Origin: Piezodorus guildinii
Taxonomy: Eukaryota > Arthropoda > Insecta > Hemiptera > Pentatomidae
Assembly: GCA_023052935.1 (NCBI GenBank)
Contig: CM041297.1
Span: 112,767,177-112,831,176 of the forward strand
Direction: 5' to 3'
DNA: 64,000 bases
Shown: positions 47,476-59,400 of the stretch, piece by piece
Layout of the letters: every line of letters begins with the position of its first letter
How positions within the stretch are numbered: the stretch's first letter is position 1
Notes under the pieces: generated by a model
The model's input: only the letters and a program-made list of their open reading frames with translations
Told to the model about the DNA's origin: nothing
Database searches by the model: none
Program-made: the position numbers and the translations under genes

Positions 47476-48086
47476 TTTTCTAAGCTTACCACCTTTTTAT
47501 ATAAATCCCGAGCTATACCGTGAGAGAAGAGGTAGATGAAAATTCGTTAGAGCGAGTTATTGTAAGGGTTCACTAAATTAGCGGGAGAGCATAAAGATAA
47601 ATTTTTATTTAAGATCTGGTGAGCGAAAAACACGAATTTCACTTACATCCGAAGCTATAATCAATTTAAGAATAACATTTAGAGATAAAAATAAATAGTT
47701 AAAGAATTAATTACATTGAATTTCAATAAAAACACGTGTTTTAATAAAAAATCATTTGAATTATTATCTAAAATGATCAATTAGTTTTATCGGCTTTTCA
47801 TCACTCTTTATTAACTTATACAAGCTTGTGTACAAGATAGTATTTTTCTAAAATGTTTAGCTTTCCAACGGCATATAATACGTGTATAGTATTCTTCTTA
47901 TGTTCAAAAACGAAAAATTGCATTAAAAAAATACTTTTTTTTAGTTTTTTCCCTTAGTTGGGTATCGAATTTATTCAATTTATATGTGTTCAACGTAGTT
48001 ATTTACCTGTTTATCATCAATGGTAACAAGATTATATGGTTATTTGTATAGAATCTACAATATGAAAGGTACCTTAGAGAAAGAAA

Positions 48087-49450
48087 ATTAAAAATATCGG
48101 CCAGGTCTTCGACCGGGGCTTGCTTTTAAAACTAAAATCCCAATTATCCCAATCCTTATATCTAATCCTAAGATCCTATCTCTGTAACCGTTCTTTCTCG
48201 GTGTCCGCTATGGTTCAGAGTTCTAGACTTGTTACCCAATCTAGGCTGGTGTACCACAAGGAAGCGTCCTAGGTCCAGTTCTCTGTATCTTGTTTACAGC
48301 TGATATACCTTTAGATCCTGATACCTTCGTAGCATCTTTTGCCGACGATACTGCCGTTCTATCAACCCATTCAGACCCAGAACTGGCATCTTCCCATCTA
48401 CAAAGACACCTCTTCTTGATTGAACATTGGTGCGACAATTGGCGTATCAAAGCCAATCAATCCAAAAGTAAGCACGTCACCTTCAACCTCCGACGTAAAT
48501 TATTAACGGATACGTCGGATTATAAATTATCCACAAGTTCATTTCAACTCTATAACCACTTCCCTGTTCCGACACAGTCCGGTATTTGGGTTTTCTACTA
48601 GACAAAAGACTGACCTGGATCCCACATACTGGACTTAAAAGACAAGAGCACAACAGAAGATACGAGCAGTTGTATAGACTACTGAACACAAAATCACAAC
48701 TTTTCATTGGAAACAAACTATTTATTTACAAACCTATGTGGACCTACGGAATTGAACTATGGGGTACTACTAAATTTTCGAACATCAAACGTATCCAATC
48801 CTTTCAGTCTAAGGACTTTGAACAATAGTCAATGCTCCCTATTATGTTACAAACAAGACCTTCCATCATGATCTCATCCCATCCAAATTCTCAACCTTCC
48901 ATCAGAAAGTTACTCTTCTTCCTAATCCCCAGGCACAATCTCTATCTAGTACCAACCATCCTTACAACCCTCCTCCTAGGTTGAGGTGGCAGTGGCCGAG
49001 AGATCTCTTATAAATAAGCAACTGGAGTGCTGCCAATGGCCAACTTCTCCACTCATAGTGTGTGCCTTTAGCACCCTTACTCAGCCTCCACTGGCTGCAA
49101 TGGTGACGCGGCTGACTGAGAGGCGCTGGGATCTCCTGGCATTGTGTCTCGGCATCTATTTTTGGATGCAGAGGTTCGATTCGGAGTTCCCAGGAGCAGT
49201 ATGTAAATATTGTATACAGGTATGAATGTGGCCAAGATTATAATTATTTTATTTTATTTATTTTCCTTTATTTTATTTTTTTAATTTTATTTTGTTTTCA
49301 TTCATTATTTAGGTTAACTTATTTTATTTTATTATTTGTTTTACTTTGTACATATGGAATGAATGAATTCTTTTAGCTCTAATACTTATTGCCCAAGATA
49401 GTGGCAGATTGTATTATTTCTCAATACATCAATATATTAAAAATATCGGC
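48087..49450 (+). mobile_element. Jockey family B, 5'-truncated copy with 15-bp TSD
   Basis: 'attaaaaatatcggc' is repeated at 48087-48101 and 49436-49450. Between lie the RT C-terminal half of family B and its whole 3' UTR, ending in 'gatagtggcagattgta'. It was inserted into family X copy 5, giving a clear order of events. Confidence 0.9.
48102..49015 (+). pseudogene. Jockey family B reverse transcriptase, C-terminal half, broken
   Basis: Starts at the codons for 'VFDRG', continues with frameshifts to 'FTADIPLDPDTFVASFADDT' (catalytic FADD kept, 48290-48360), 'HLQRHLFLIEHWCDNWRIK', 'LDKRLTW' and 'KFSNIKRIQSFQSK', and ends near 'WQWPRDLL'. At least three frame breaks. Close to the family B copy at 6501-7490. 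Confidence 0.85.
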
Positions 49451-49790
49451 ATTTAAGCCCTGTCAAATTTAAATTTAAATTTTACATCGATATAGGAAGT
49501 TTAATCAAAATCGTTAAAACCGTTTTTGAGAAAATCGCAAAAAGTAAAAAAAAAAAAATGTAAAATGCATAGTATACAGTGGCTTTTCTGGCAAGCTGAT
49601 TTTGATGAAAACTTTTCTGTAACATCTCTACACACACACACACACACCACACATCTTTTTGCGGGACTTGGTCATGTGGACTCAGGGGACCCTAAAACGT
49701 GTATCTCCGTTAAAAACTGGAAATGGAAAATTGTCACGATCGCAATACTTTCCCTTACTATATATTCCATATTTAGGTAAGTTAAAGTAA

Positions 49791-50984
49791 AAATTATATG
49801 ATAATGATATATCAAAACAAACAAGTGTAACAATATTTTTAATCTATAAACTCCATTTTAAGAAATTGAACATTATTTATAACGAAAATTTTTGAAGTTG
49901 AGAGTGCATGATAATTCACAATCACTAAAGTAGCGCAGCCTTAAAAAGGACTACCCAAAAGACGAAATATTCCGCTCAGTAGAGCTACAATTTTTCACAC
50001 CTTTTAGACGCAAATGTAAAAATAAAGCATTACAGACAGCACAACCAATTCTTACCTTGTTATTTTAAGATCATTCCTCCAACATACTCTTACATTGAAT
50101 CTATTAATAATTTTAGTATAAAAACAAAACCCTTTTCATTAAAAAGTGAAGTAAAAATGCAAATAATGAACTTAATACCATTAACGTGATGCTCCAGCAA
50201 GAGCGGTCAGAGGATTGAAAAAAAAAGTTCGCACTCAAATCCCCATTCAAGGATCCTCTCAGTCACCTAACTCGTGAAATTTCTTTCAATGAACACAATC
50301 ATTATCAAAATAAAGTAATAGTACCATTGAAAAAGATGAATGGGCCCCCAAGTAATCAGGAAAAATTAATAAATTCAGTTTTTACAAAAGCATAATATAC
50401 ACTAGTACAGAAATTATATATTTATTATCATTAAGACTCTTCAACTAATAGGTTTGTTTTAGCATTGATTAAAAAATGAAAAATGTTCGTATATATTTAT
50501 AAATAAATGTAAAATTTAAAATAAATAAAATGTAAACTAATATAAAAGGTTCAAACAAGCGAGAAGTCTGGATTTAAAAACGAGAAAAAAAATGCACGAA
50601 GCGAGTAATTGACCAATTACACCATTTGAATGCAGAGAGCAGCAGAAGAAAAAAAGATTAATAATACTATTATATAAATTAAAGAACAATACATTACAGT
50701 TCTACAATTTCCATTCCGACGTTCAAATTAAGCAATGATTTTTAAAACGTCAATCAATCTCTTTTATATCCTTTCCAATTCCGAGTAACCTGAAAAAATA
50801 ATTTTCCTAGAATACAGGCTGTAATTGGAATGCCGTGACACATAAATAAATTTCATTTTCTTCATTAAAAAAAAAAAAAATAGAATAATATTGTAATCAT
50901 GACCCGGATTCATTTCAATTAGTAAAGTTTATTCATTTTATCTCATTATGAAGAATCCAGTGTATTTTGTTTATTATTCCGGAT
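49791..50984. other. AT-rich stretch without recognisable gene
   Basis: 50190-50275 contains a weak tRNA-like phrase but no usable box B. Otherwise AT-rich spacer. Confidence 0.5.
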
Positions 50985-52910
50985 TCCGGAAGAGTGGAAA
51001 TGTGCTCTAATACATCCGTTTCATAAAAAAGGAAACAAATGTGATGTGAGTATCTACAGAGGGAACTCCCTACTTCTTGTCAGGAATAAGATAATATCAG
51101 CTTGTATTCTAGAAAGAACGAAAAACTACTTGAACCAGAAATTACAAAATTCAGCCTAAATAGATCGCGAAAAGCAAATTTTAAACTTAAAATTAATCAC
51201 AAGGATAAGAAACATTAGAAGAAAACATAGGACGCTTGTCTTTATTGAAGGCAAATGGTTCAATCCACAGACCACTTTAAAATTTTTTAAGTTCACTCTT
51301 TAAAATTCTTGTAGAAAATGGACTGGATATTAATAAACAGAAAGTTATATAACTGATATAGATGAACACGAAATCGAAAGTGAAATTTATATGTAAACCA
51401 TTTATTTGTTACAATGTTTATCGCTATATACAATAAGTCTGGTGAACGCAACACACGATTTTCACTTTCCTACGTTGTTAAAATCAACTTAAGTATTTTT
51501 AAATGCTGTTAGATATAAAATAAGTTTAATGAAATAATTAAATTTATTTTCGATAGAAACATGTGTTTTATTAAATAATCTATTATTTATCTATTATTAT
51601 TTAAAACAATCAATTAATTTTATCCGCTTTTCATCACTCTCCATTAAATTTCACAACTTTGTCTAAAAGACAATATTTTTTCTAAAATTGTTAGCATTCA
51701 AAGGATAGCTAGGTTAGCTTTTTATTATACGTTCATATTACCGTTCTTAATATAAAAAAATACACAAACAAATTATTTTGCTCTTTTATTCTTTAGTTAG
51801 TCATCAAATTTGTTCTAGATGTAAATTTAGCTGTCCTCCATCAATTCCATTAGGATGATTTGGTCAATTTTATAAAATATACATAATTACTTTAGATGAA
51901 GAAATTTTGAAATGTCGGCATTAAAGCCCTGTCAGACTATTTCAGTCAGAATGAAACCTACATGATATTAAAGATATAGCGAGTTTGATCAAAATCGTTG
52001 AGCCGTTTTTGAGAAAATCGTGAAAAGGTGCAAAATGCACGATATAAATTGGTTCGTCTGGTTAGTCGATTTCTACAAAAAAAGTTTCTGTAACATCTCG
52101 GGCGTATAGTTGTCCTAAATATGAAATATCATTTCCGCACGACTTTTCATTTTTCCGCTAGACTTACCAAACACACGGACACTCACAGATACCTTTTTTC
52201 GGGACTTGGTTATTTGGACTCATGGAACCCTAAAACGTGTATTTCTGGAACTAAAAAAATGTTCACGATCGCAATACTTTCCCTTACTATATATCTCGTA
52301 AGTGAAAGTAGAAATTAGACATTACAACACAGTAATTAAACCAATAATATAACAAATAATAATTATATGCTTGCAGAACTTATGTCCTGAACAGGAAAAC
52401 AGACATAGGAAATCGTAAGAATGAATAAACAAGAGTAATTAGAAAGATTCTGGGACCAAAATGAACCGAAAACGTATATCTAATACAGAAGGTTTCGAAA
52501 ATAGAAGAATATTCAAACTTAGAGACAGATATGAGGAAAAGACGCCTTAAATTTTATGTACACATAATGAGGATTCTCTATCAAAGACTTACAAAGAGAA
52601 TGATAAAATACATAGCATCCCTCGTTCATGGAAGATAATAGATACAAAATGTTTAGAATTAGCCGAAATTCAACATAATAGTATAAAAAAAGAAAAATTA
52701 AGTTTAGAAAAAATGTTAAAAAATGGGAGGTTAAACCAGAGAGAAAAGCCCCGAAAACCGGAAACAAAATGGAGCAGAAAGAAGAGTTGATTTCTGCCAA
52801 AAAATGAATAACTGGTGGGCAAATAAAAAGAAAAACAGGCCCCTAAAATGAACCATATTTATTTAGCGTCTTCCACATGGGAGCTTGATGACTGAAATTA
52901 ATAATAATAA
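50985..52910 (+). mobile_element. Decayed RTE-like non-LTR element, split by family X copy 6
   Basis: 50985-51380 reads, with stops, 'WKCALIHPFHKKGNKCDVSI', 'NLKLITRIRNIRR' and 'KWFNPQTTLK' (RT segments before the catalytic site). After the X copy, 52400-52910 resumes as the C-terminal tail ('LRDRYEEK', 'EKPRKPETKWSRKKS', 'NRPLK') and a TAA-rich 3' end. All frames are broken. Confidence 0.6.
51438..52310 (+). repeat. Dispersed repeat family X, copy 6 (both ends present)
   Basis: From 'tctggtgaacgcaacacacg' / 'attttcacttt' to 'atctcgtaagtgaaagta', with the core 'tcggcattaaagccctgtca' near 51916 and 'cacacggacactcacag' at the CA position. ~870 bp, in the middle of an RTE-like relic. Confidence 0.82.
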
Positions 52911-53104
52911 ATAAATTATATAAATATATATTATAATTTTATATATATATTATTAGAGTTCTAGAGGTATCTAAAAATTCCACACAGTATTTATGAAGTG
53001 TGTACCCAAATATTATTCATGGATTCATTTTATAGCACGACAGGCCGTGTGGGCCCTTGGTGGTGTAATCTCCTGGGAGAAAATACGATTCTCGATGAGA
53101 TTTT

Positions 53105-53290
53105 ACAGGGTAGGTACTCCTTACGCCTATTTTTGTGAGTGGCCACCATTTGTTGACGGGTCTCACATGCCCGGGGGAGAGGCTGTGAGTGAATCCCCAT
53201 TTAATTATATCCTAATAAAAGCCCCGTCGGGACTGGGATTCGAACTCAGAACTTTTAGCATGAGAGACTAGCCACTCAGCCACGGGCTTC
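53105..53290 (-). repeat. tRNA-derived SINE, same family as 29314-29485
   Basis: Minus strand: 'cccgtggctgagtggctagt' (box A), 'gagttcgaatcccagtcc' (box B), then 'ggggcttttattaggata' and 'ctcacagcctctccccc'. No poly(A) tail or TSD visible; the left border is uncertain. Confidence 0.75.
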
Positions 53291-53404
53291 CCACTCAAAT
53301 ATTAAATAAATCAAATAAACTTGTTGACTGAGCATGATCTGTCTTGATCAGCTTCTTGCACGGCGAAATGGCTTATAAACAGTACATTATAACCTCCTTG
53401 TTGT

Positions 53405-53645
53405 TGGGGTCTCAGTTGTGCAGTGGCTAGCATAGAAGCTAACCATTAACAACGTTTCGGGTTCAAACCCGGCAGATGGCCCCAGTATTTTTATGGCTGT
53501 AAAAAATATTAAGTTATACCGTCCCAAAGACGGAAACCATGCCGGTAGGACGAAAAATGTTGATTCCGAGAATGTGCGATGTCGAGTACTTGTTAAAGAT
53601 CCCTAAGTCACATGTGACCTCCTTTTATGAATTTAAGAGGTACAG
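53405..53645 (+). repeat. tRNA-derived SINE with the 'GTGCGATG' central domain, different head
   Basis: 'gttgtgcagtggctagcata' (box A), 'cgggttcaaacccggc' (box B), then 'ccgagaatgtgcgatgtcga', 'gtacttgttaaagatcc'. The central block is shared with the minus-strand SINE at 31819-32108, but the tRNA-like head differs. Confidence 0.72.
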
Positions 53646-54230
53646 TTTTATTTTTTTATTCTTTATTGCTTATTGAACATTCCTTATATGTAATAATTTT
53701 TTCCTATGCAATAGGTAAAATTCAAAACAACCTAATGTAATAGTTTTTTTTTTTTTTTTTTTTTATATATACAAGTGACCGTCAAGACTTGTCACCAAAT
53801 CCTATATGGTCTTATGTAAGAGTTATTATAATCTTCAGATAGTGGATTTTCACAAGGATTTGATCAAGGAGTGAACAAAAAAATAATTTATGCAGTGGAT
53901 ATAAGAAGTATGTACATTTAGAAACCTTTGATACATCTACTGAAATAGATTTCAAATAAAAAATAAACTCAAAGAACTGACTTTAAATTACCTCCTGACT
54001 TAAATCAGAGAGCTAAATTTCTGAAAAAAAAAAAAAAAAAATATGGGTAAAACCAATTTAGTCATTCTAGATTATCTATAATGGGGTAAACTCCTGTAAT
54101 TCTGAGATTTTATGGTGAAAAATGAGCCAAATCCAATATTGTATAAAATCTTTTTAAAAGTGAAAAATTATAAAAAGAAAAAAAAATTATAAAAGTAAAG
54201 AAAAACTAGAAAAAAATGGTTGCTAGAGCG
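53646..54230. other. AT-rich spacer
   Basis: Long A and T tracts (53744, 54025). No gene. Confidence 0.6.
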
Positions 54231-54330
54231 ATGATAAGAAAGGACGGGCGACTAAATTAAGGCGGGAAGATCAATGGAGGGGGAAGTTGGGGGGGCTGGG
54301 ACCCCAGCGGCCAGTAGTGATGTAGCCTCG

Positions 54331-54421
54331 ATGTCGGCAACACTAGGCTTCTTCTCGCTTCTGCTCGTCGCGAGCGCCAGCGCACAATCCAGTCAGCGGA
54401 CCTTTCTTCCGGAAAGCAACG
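54331..54421 (+). CDS. Possible first coding exon encoding a signal peptide (host gene candidate)
   Basis: ATG at 54331 opens 'MSATLGFFSLLLVASASA', a textbook secretory signal peptide (short polar start, Leu/Phe/Val core, small residues A-S-A before the predicted cut), followed by 'QSSQRTFLPESN'. The exon could end at 54421 before 'gtaact', an acceptable donor. Composition of 54230-54420 is far more GC-rich than the flanks, and no repeat explains it. 54230-54330 would be 5' UTR. Downstream exons are not identified, so the product is unknown; a secreted or membrane protein is inferred. The overlapping minus-strand frame has no such features. Confidence 0.45.
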
Positions 54422-57400
54422 GTAACTCAATATAATTAATATATACACTATTTAGGCGCTTTATATGCTTCGAAAAAAAATTTTTAATAAAACAAAAATT
54501 ATAAAAAGTTTTTCGCATAAAGTGAAAATCTAAGGTAGAAATGAAAAGAACCCAGAAATCCATAGAATAAAAAAAAAAATATAAAAAAAAATTATATATT
54601 TTTTTATCAAAATTACATGCAATAAATAACACTTATAACCATTCCTAAGTTTTTTATTTTTATTATGAGATGGTTTGGGTGGTGATAATTCGGCTAATTC
54701 GGAAAAAAAAAGAAAAGAATAAAATACCTTAACACGGCGATAACATATAATGAGACTTGTCTTTTGAAAGTTCAAGTTTAAAGAACAGTATAATATAATT
54801 TGAAAAAAAAACAAAAAAAAAAGTAGAATGAAAGGCTGTCTTACTACTAAGATTACTTTGTATGCTACGGAAAAAAAAATCTAATCAACCCACAAAGTAT
54901 TTTAGAAAAAGTGTAAGTCGAAGATGGGGAAATTAATTTTTTTTAAAATCCATAAACCCACATTTATGAATGTTTTTAAACATTTTAGTTAATACTTAAA
55001 TTAAAATATTGATATTATTTAATAATATTTTCTTTTATAAGTTATCCTGTCATATGATACGAAATAATTAAAAAAAAAAAAAAAAAAAGGTTGGTGTACA
55101 AACAAATAAAACAAAACTTCTGTGGCTGACAGTCATAAATATTGAAATATTATTGGGAAGAAATAAAATTCTGAAATGATAAAGAAACAAGAAAACAAAA
55201 ATTGAGTAAAAGAATAAAAAATAATAAAATGTTTTTTTTTAAGCTGGTAAAAAAAAGGGGAAAAACAAATATATTTCTCCACTCAGTAAGAATCAAATTA
55301 ATAAATAAATAAAATATTTAAATTTCATATTGAAAAATATTTGTGTGTGGGATTCCAAAAATGTTGAAAGCTTACAGATAGATTTTGTTTCCATTACATG
55401 ATAAACGATTTAATAATGAAAAAAAAAAAAAAAGGTTTTGCTACATTTACCAAGCAAACTAATATTTATTATTACAAAATTTATTCTTTTTTAGTGAAAA
55501 TTCATGAAAATTAACTATTTTAACCGCATCGTTCTAAATAAGGGGTGTGCTACCCCCAAAAGTATTTGAATTTTACAGACGTTCAAACTGAGATTGTATA
55601 CACACTGACAAACTATCTGATGAAATTAAACTAAATATGTATTTTAGACCAAGATCAGAATTTTTAGTTTTAATTTAATTTAATTAGTTTAATGGACTAT
55701 TTAATAAATTAGTCTATATTTCAATTTTTTAATAAAACACAAGAAAATACATTTTATTATTAAACAAGAGGACTAAGGTTTAAATTTGAATTTCATACAA
55801 TTTACACTAGGTTTCCTAAACTATAATTAAAGAAAAAAAAAAGCAGAAATTTTATTATTTTAATAATTCGAAGTTTTTCAAATTAAATCAAATGGATATT
55901 TTTCAAAATGGTGCAGGAATTAACAAATTAAATTATAAATATAAATATATATATATATATATTATATGCGAGAGAACACAAAAAAAAAAAAAATAAATAA
56001 ATAAAGGAAGAAAATATGAGTGTTTCAGGAAACGTTTAAAAGATACAAAAGACGATTGTTACGCATACTAATATACAAAATCGATACTCGGATATCCTCC
56101 TGGCACAAAAGGAAAAAAAAAATGTCCATACTTTTGCCAAGACTAATATATCTCAGAATTTTTCCTTTGGAGTGTTCCCATTTTCTTTTCCTCAGGGTGT
56201 CGGAGTATCGCTACTTATCAAGCTTTCAATTTATCTGACACCGGTTAAGTACATTTCAACTGAAAATATCCTTCTAATATCCAATAAAAAGTTTTCGTTC
56301 GAAACTGAATACGATTTAGCAAAGTTATATCTATTTCAAAACCGAAGAAATTAACATTAAAATCATCAATGCGTTAAAATAAGTTCAGAATTTCTCTAAT
56401 GATTTTACGTACCAATGTCTTTTGCAGTATACCTAAAAAGTATCGTCATTTTTTGAAAAATATTAATAGTAAATAATGTGATCTGAACATCTGTGCCATT
56501 TTCTTTTTTTATCTTACCCCCATTAAGTACAATTCTTATTTTACTTTTTATTTTTATTATTGACTTATTCCTTTTTCTGTCACCTTTATACATTTTAAGG
56601 AATTTCGGATTTCTTAGAGTTTTTGAAATAATTTTTAAACTGAAGAATATCTGCGAAGGGGCTCGCTTCTGGCTGTAACGTGTCCTGAAAATTACGTCTT
56701 AAACCTATCTTATTATATTATTACCTAATCGGATGCAACAGCATTTTGCCACCGTTTTGGGGCTAGTGGATGTATCAGGCTGGGAACTAGTCGATTAGCA
56801 ATTTGTTTTGTGGTTGTAAACTTTATCTGACATCACTTAATGAATTCTTTTACTGTTTGAATGTTTAAAATTTAATTTGAATTAAGACCATTTATTTATT
56901 ATTTTTTTTTGCTAAATAAACATATATTTCATCTGTAATTTCAGGTGTAAATTATAAATGGAAGTATATTCAAGAAGTATAACCACAGTGCTCTCAAACC
57001 ATGACAAAATCTAACTTTCTGTGAAGTTAAAACTTTGTTTATCAACCATAGTTCTAAACTGAAATTATTCAGCGCAGGAAACCGGCTTGATTCTCTTAAA
57101 ACCTAATCACTTTGTTACTATACAACGTAAACTAAACCTAAAATATATTAAGAATTTTATAACATTTTCTCTTTTTTTAATTTACTTACAAAGGTTTTGT
57201 TTGTGGAATTTAATACATGAATTACGCTGTCATCATACATTTATTAAACATTCTCTCTGTATCCTATTTTATCGATAACCGAAATTAAATCTTGATTGCA
57301 TGATTTAAACATGCTTTCTTTTAAAGAATTATTTATTGAATTTGGCCTATTATTTGGAATAAAGAAATTATGTGATCGACATAAAAAAAATAAAAATAAA

Positions 57401-58980
57401 TACTGTCTACTCCTCAAGATTTTAAGTTTCAAGATACGCAGAATCCAAATAACGAATTCAAATAATTCGTCTGTCTACTATTCTCGTAGTTTTCTCTAAA
57501 ACTGATTATTGTATAAATGTATTTGACATCATAATATAATTACTCGGAAATAAATTGCAGGATTTTTTTTTTTTTTTTAATCTCATTTTAGTTAGTGAAG
57601 TACCACTGTGTAGTTCATTCTCAAGACATTTTTATGACTTTTCTTCACCCTGCATATTTACTTATTGTGTTTGTATTGTATTTTTATTCTTTGTTTCTTT
57701 CTTATGTTATCTTAATTTCTATATACCCCGGATTGAAAAAAATGTAATTTTGAGTTATATATTGTCATTGAATCAAATACTTAGTAAGCTTATGTATCTA
57801 CTGACTGCGGTAAATTTTTTTTATGGTAAATATTCAAATGATTAGTTATCTATAAACTTGAGTATATCAGACAACTATATATTTTTAATTTCTGTATGTG
57901 AAAAAATATAGTTTTTAAAGTATTATTTCATTTAATGTAGGTGTAAAATACTATGGATTCATAGTAGTTTTGGTTTTCCCATTTATGTTATTGATTTTTG
58001 TAACCTCTTCCAGTCCAATATTGCATTATATTGAATACAAATTAAGAACAGAGGTCAAATAAATAAATTGTAAAGTAATTTTGCTTTTTTATCTATATCC
58101 TTATGTTATAGTCTTTGAATAAAATACAAGCTGTTTAGCATATTATCAATGATTGCTTTGAGTTTTGAAGCACTTGAGCCTTTATTAAGTATTTAAACTT
58201 AGATCTTTTATAGATTTTAGTAGTACAGGTTATTTTTCTTTTGGGTTAGGGGAAAGTAATGTCCCTTAGTATCAAATTTCTCGATGACGACAGAACCATG
58301 TTTGCTTTCAGAAGCAAATAGAGTTTCTGTCAATATTTCTTGGGTTTCAATAACTATTTATTGAAACAAAGGTAGGGTATCTTAAGATTTCTAAAATTAT
58401 AATTGAATTCGATATCACGTTGGAACGAAATGTGTTTGCAATTAAGCTGTTTTTTTACAAAGGTATATTTCAAGTTTGATTTAAAAAATTTGAGTGCAGA
58501 TGTAAAAATCTAGATTTTTTTTTAAAACGAAGATCTTAAAGGAAAAAAAAATTAACAATAAAAAAAGCCCAAATAACACTTTTTCAAATTTCAAAAAAAA
58601 AATAATACTTAATGAAACGAAAAATAATAGGTGTTGTTAAAATAACTGATAAAATTTAATTTGGCTATTGCTTTCCTTTAATAATATTCGCAATACATAA
58701 AAAAGAACAAATAAAGTGTATTGTCTCTCAAGGGTTTTCATCGTTCCCAATATGGCAGACAATAATCATCTCACAGGCCCGGATTGGTTTCAGAATTAAA
58801 AAAAAAAATAATTCAAGTTGCAGAATTTTTGAATCTCCAAATAAACCTAAAACAATGTTTTTATTTCTTTTTCATACTTGCATTACCTATGTTAATTAAT
58901 AGCTAAACAAAATTTCCCGTAATTATTTTATTGAATAATCAATGGTTGAGCGTAAAATGAATATAAAAAAGAAATGATTC
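54422..58980. other. Long AT-rich region, possible intron of the 54.3-kb exon
   Basis: Many A/T homopolymers and short frames, none recognisable. A good acceptor-like 'ttttcttttcctcag' ends at 56195, but the 48-nt stretch after it has no independent support. (TA)n at 55943-55962. Confidence 0.45.
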
Positions 58981-59212
58981 GGGTGGAGGTTAAAAAAAAA
59001 AAAAAAAATTGTATTGGAAAAACAACTATTTAATATCCAACGTTTCGACCCTTGTTGCCGGTCTTCATCAGGGCTAAAAAACAAGACACAGACAAGAGAC
59101 ACCTTCACAGAATTTCTGTTCAGCCCTGATGATGACACATAACGTGGGTCGAAACATTAGATATTGAGTAGTTTTTTCATCATTTTTTTTGTCTTATTGT
59201 ATACCGCCACCC
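58981..59212. mobile_element. Foldback element with hammerhead-core-like motifs in both arms
   Basis: Termini 'gggtggaggt' (58981) and 'accgccaccc' (59203-59212) are nearly inverted. Further in, 59019-59075 pairs with 59122-59175 over ~55 bp. Each arm contains CTGATGA, a stem and GAAAC: minus strand CTGATGA 59071-59065, stem GACC/GGTC, GAAA 59046-59043; plus strand CTGATGA 59126-59132, GAAA 59151-59154. This order resembles the hammerhead core reported at the ends of Penelope-like retroelements. No coding capacity. Confidence 0.6.
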
Positions 59213-59400
59213 AAAATATATCTTGCTTGATATTCGTATATTACTTTCACTTAATTATATATGTAATATATAGTAAGGGAAACTAATGCGATCGTGAAAA
59301 TTTTCGATTTCCAGTTTTTAACGGAAATTCACGTTTTAGACTCTCCTGATTCCAAGCGACCAAGTCCCGCAAAAAGGTCTGTGAGTGTTTAGGTTTGCCC

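Larger units (their letters stand above)
47613..49790 (+). repeat. Dispersed repeat family X, copy 5, split by a Jockey B insertion
   Basis: 5' part 47613-48101 ('atctggtgagcgaaaaac', 'gaatttcacttac', 'gttttatcggcttttcatca'); 3' part 49451-49790 ('atttaagccctgtca', 'gcgggacttggtcatgtgg', 'ccctaaaacgtgtatctccg', 'tttaggtaagttaaagt'). Without the insertion the element is about 830 bp. The break is inside the family core 'atcggc|atttaagccc'. Confidence 0.85.

Noticed and set aside
53405..53480. Genuine tRNA gene suggested by strong box A and box B
   Set aside because: The acceptor stem ends do not pair properly and a SINE body shared with another copy follows; treated as a tRNA-derived SINE.
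54257..54448. Minus-strand 63-codon frame over the GC-rich island
   Set aside because: It overlaps the signal-peptide frame, has low-complexity proline runs at its end and no recognisable start region; the plus strand is better supported.
56196..56243. Possible 48-nt second exon between a good acceptor (ttttcttttcctcag) and a GTTAAG donor, phase-compatible with the 54.3-kb exon
   Set aside because: Sixteen open codons are not evidence by themselves, and similar acceptor-like tracts are common in this AT-rich DNA; no motif supports it.
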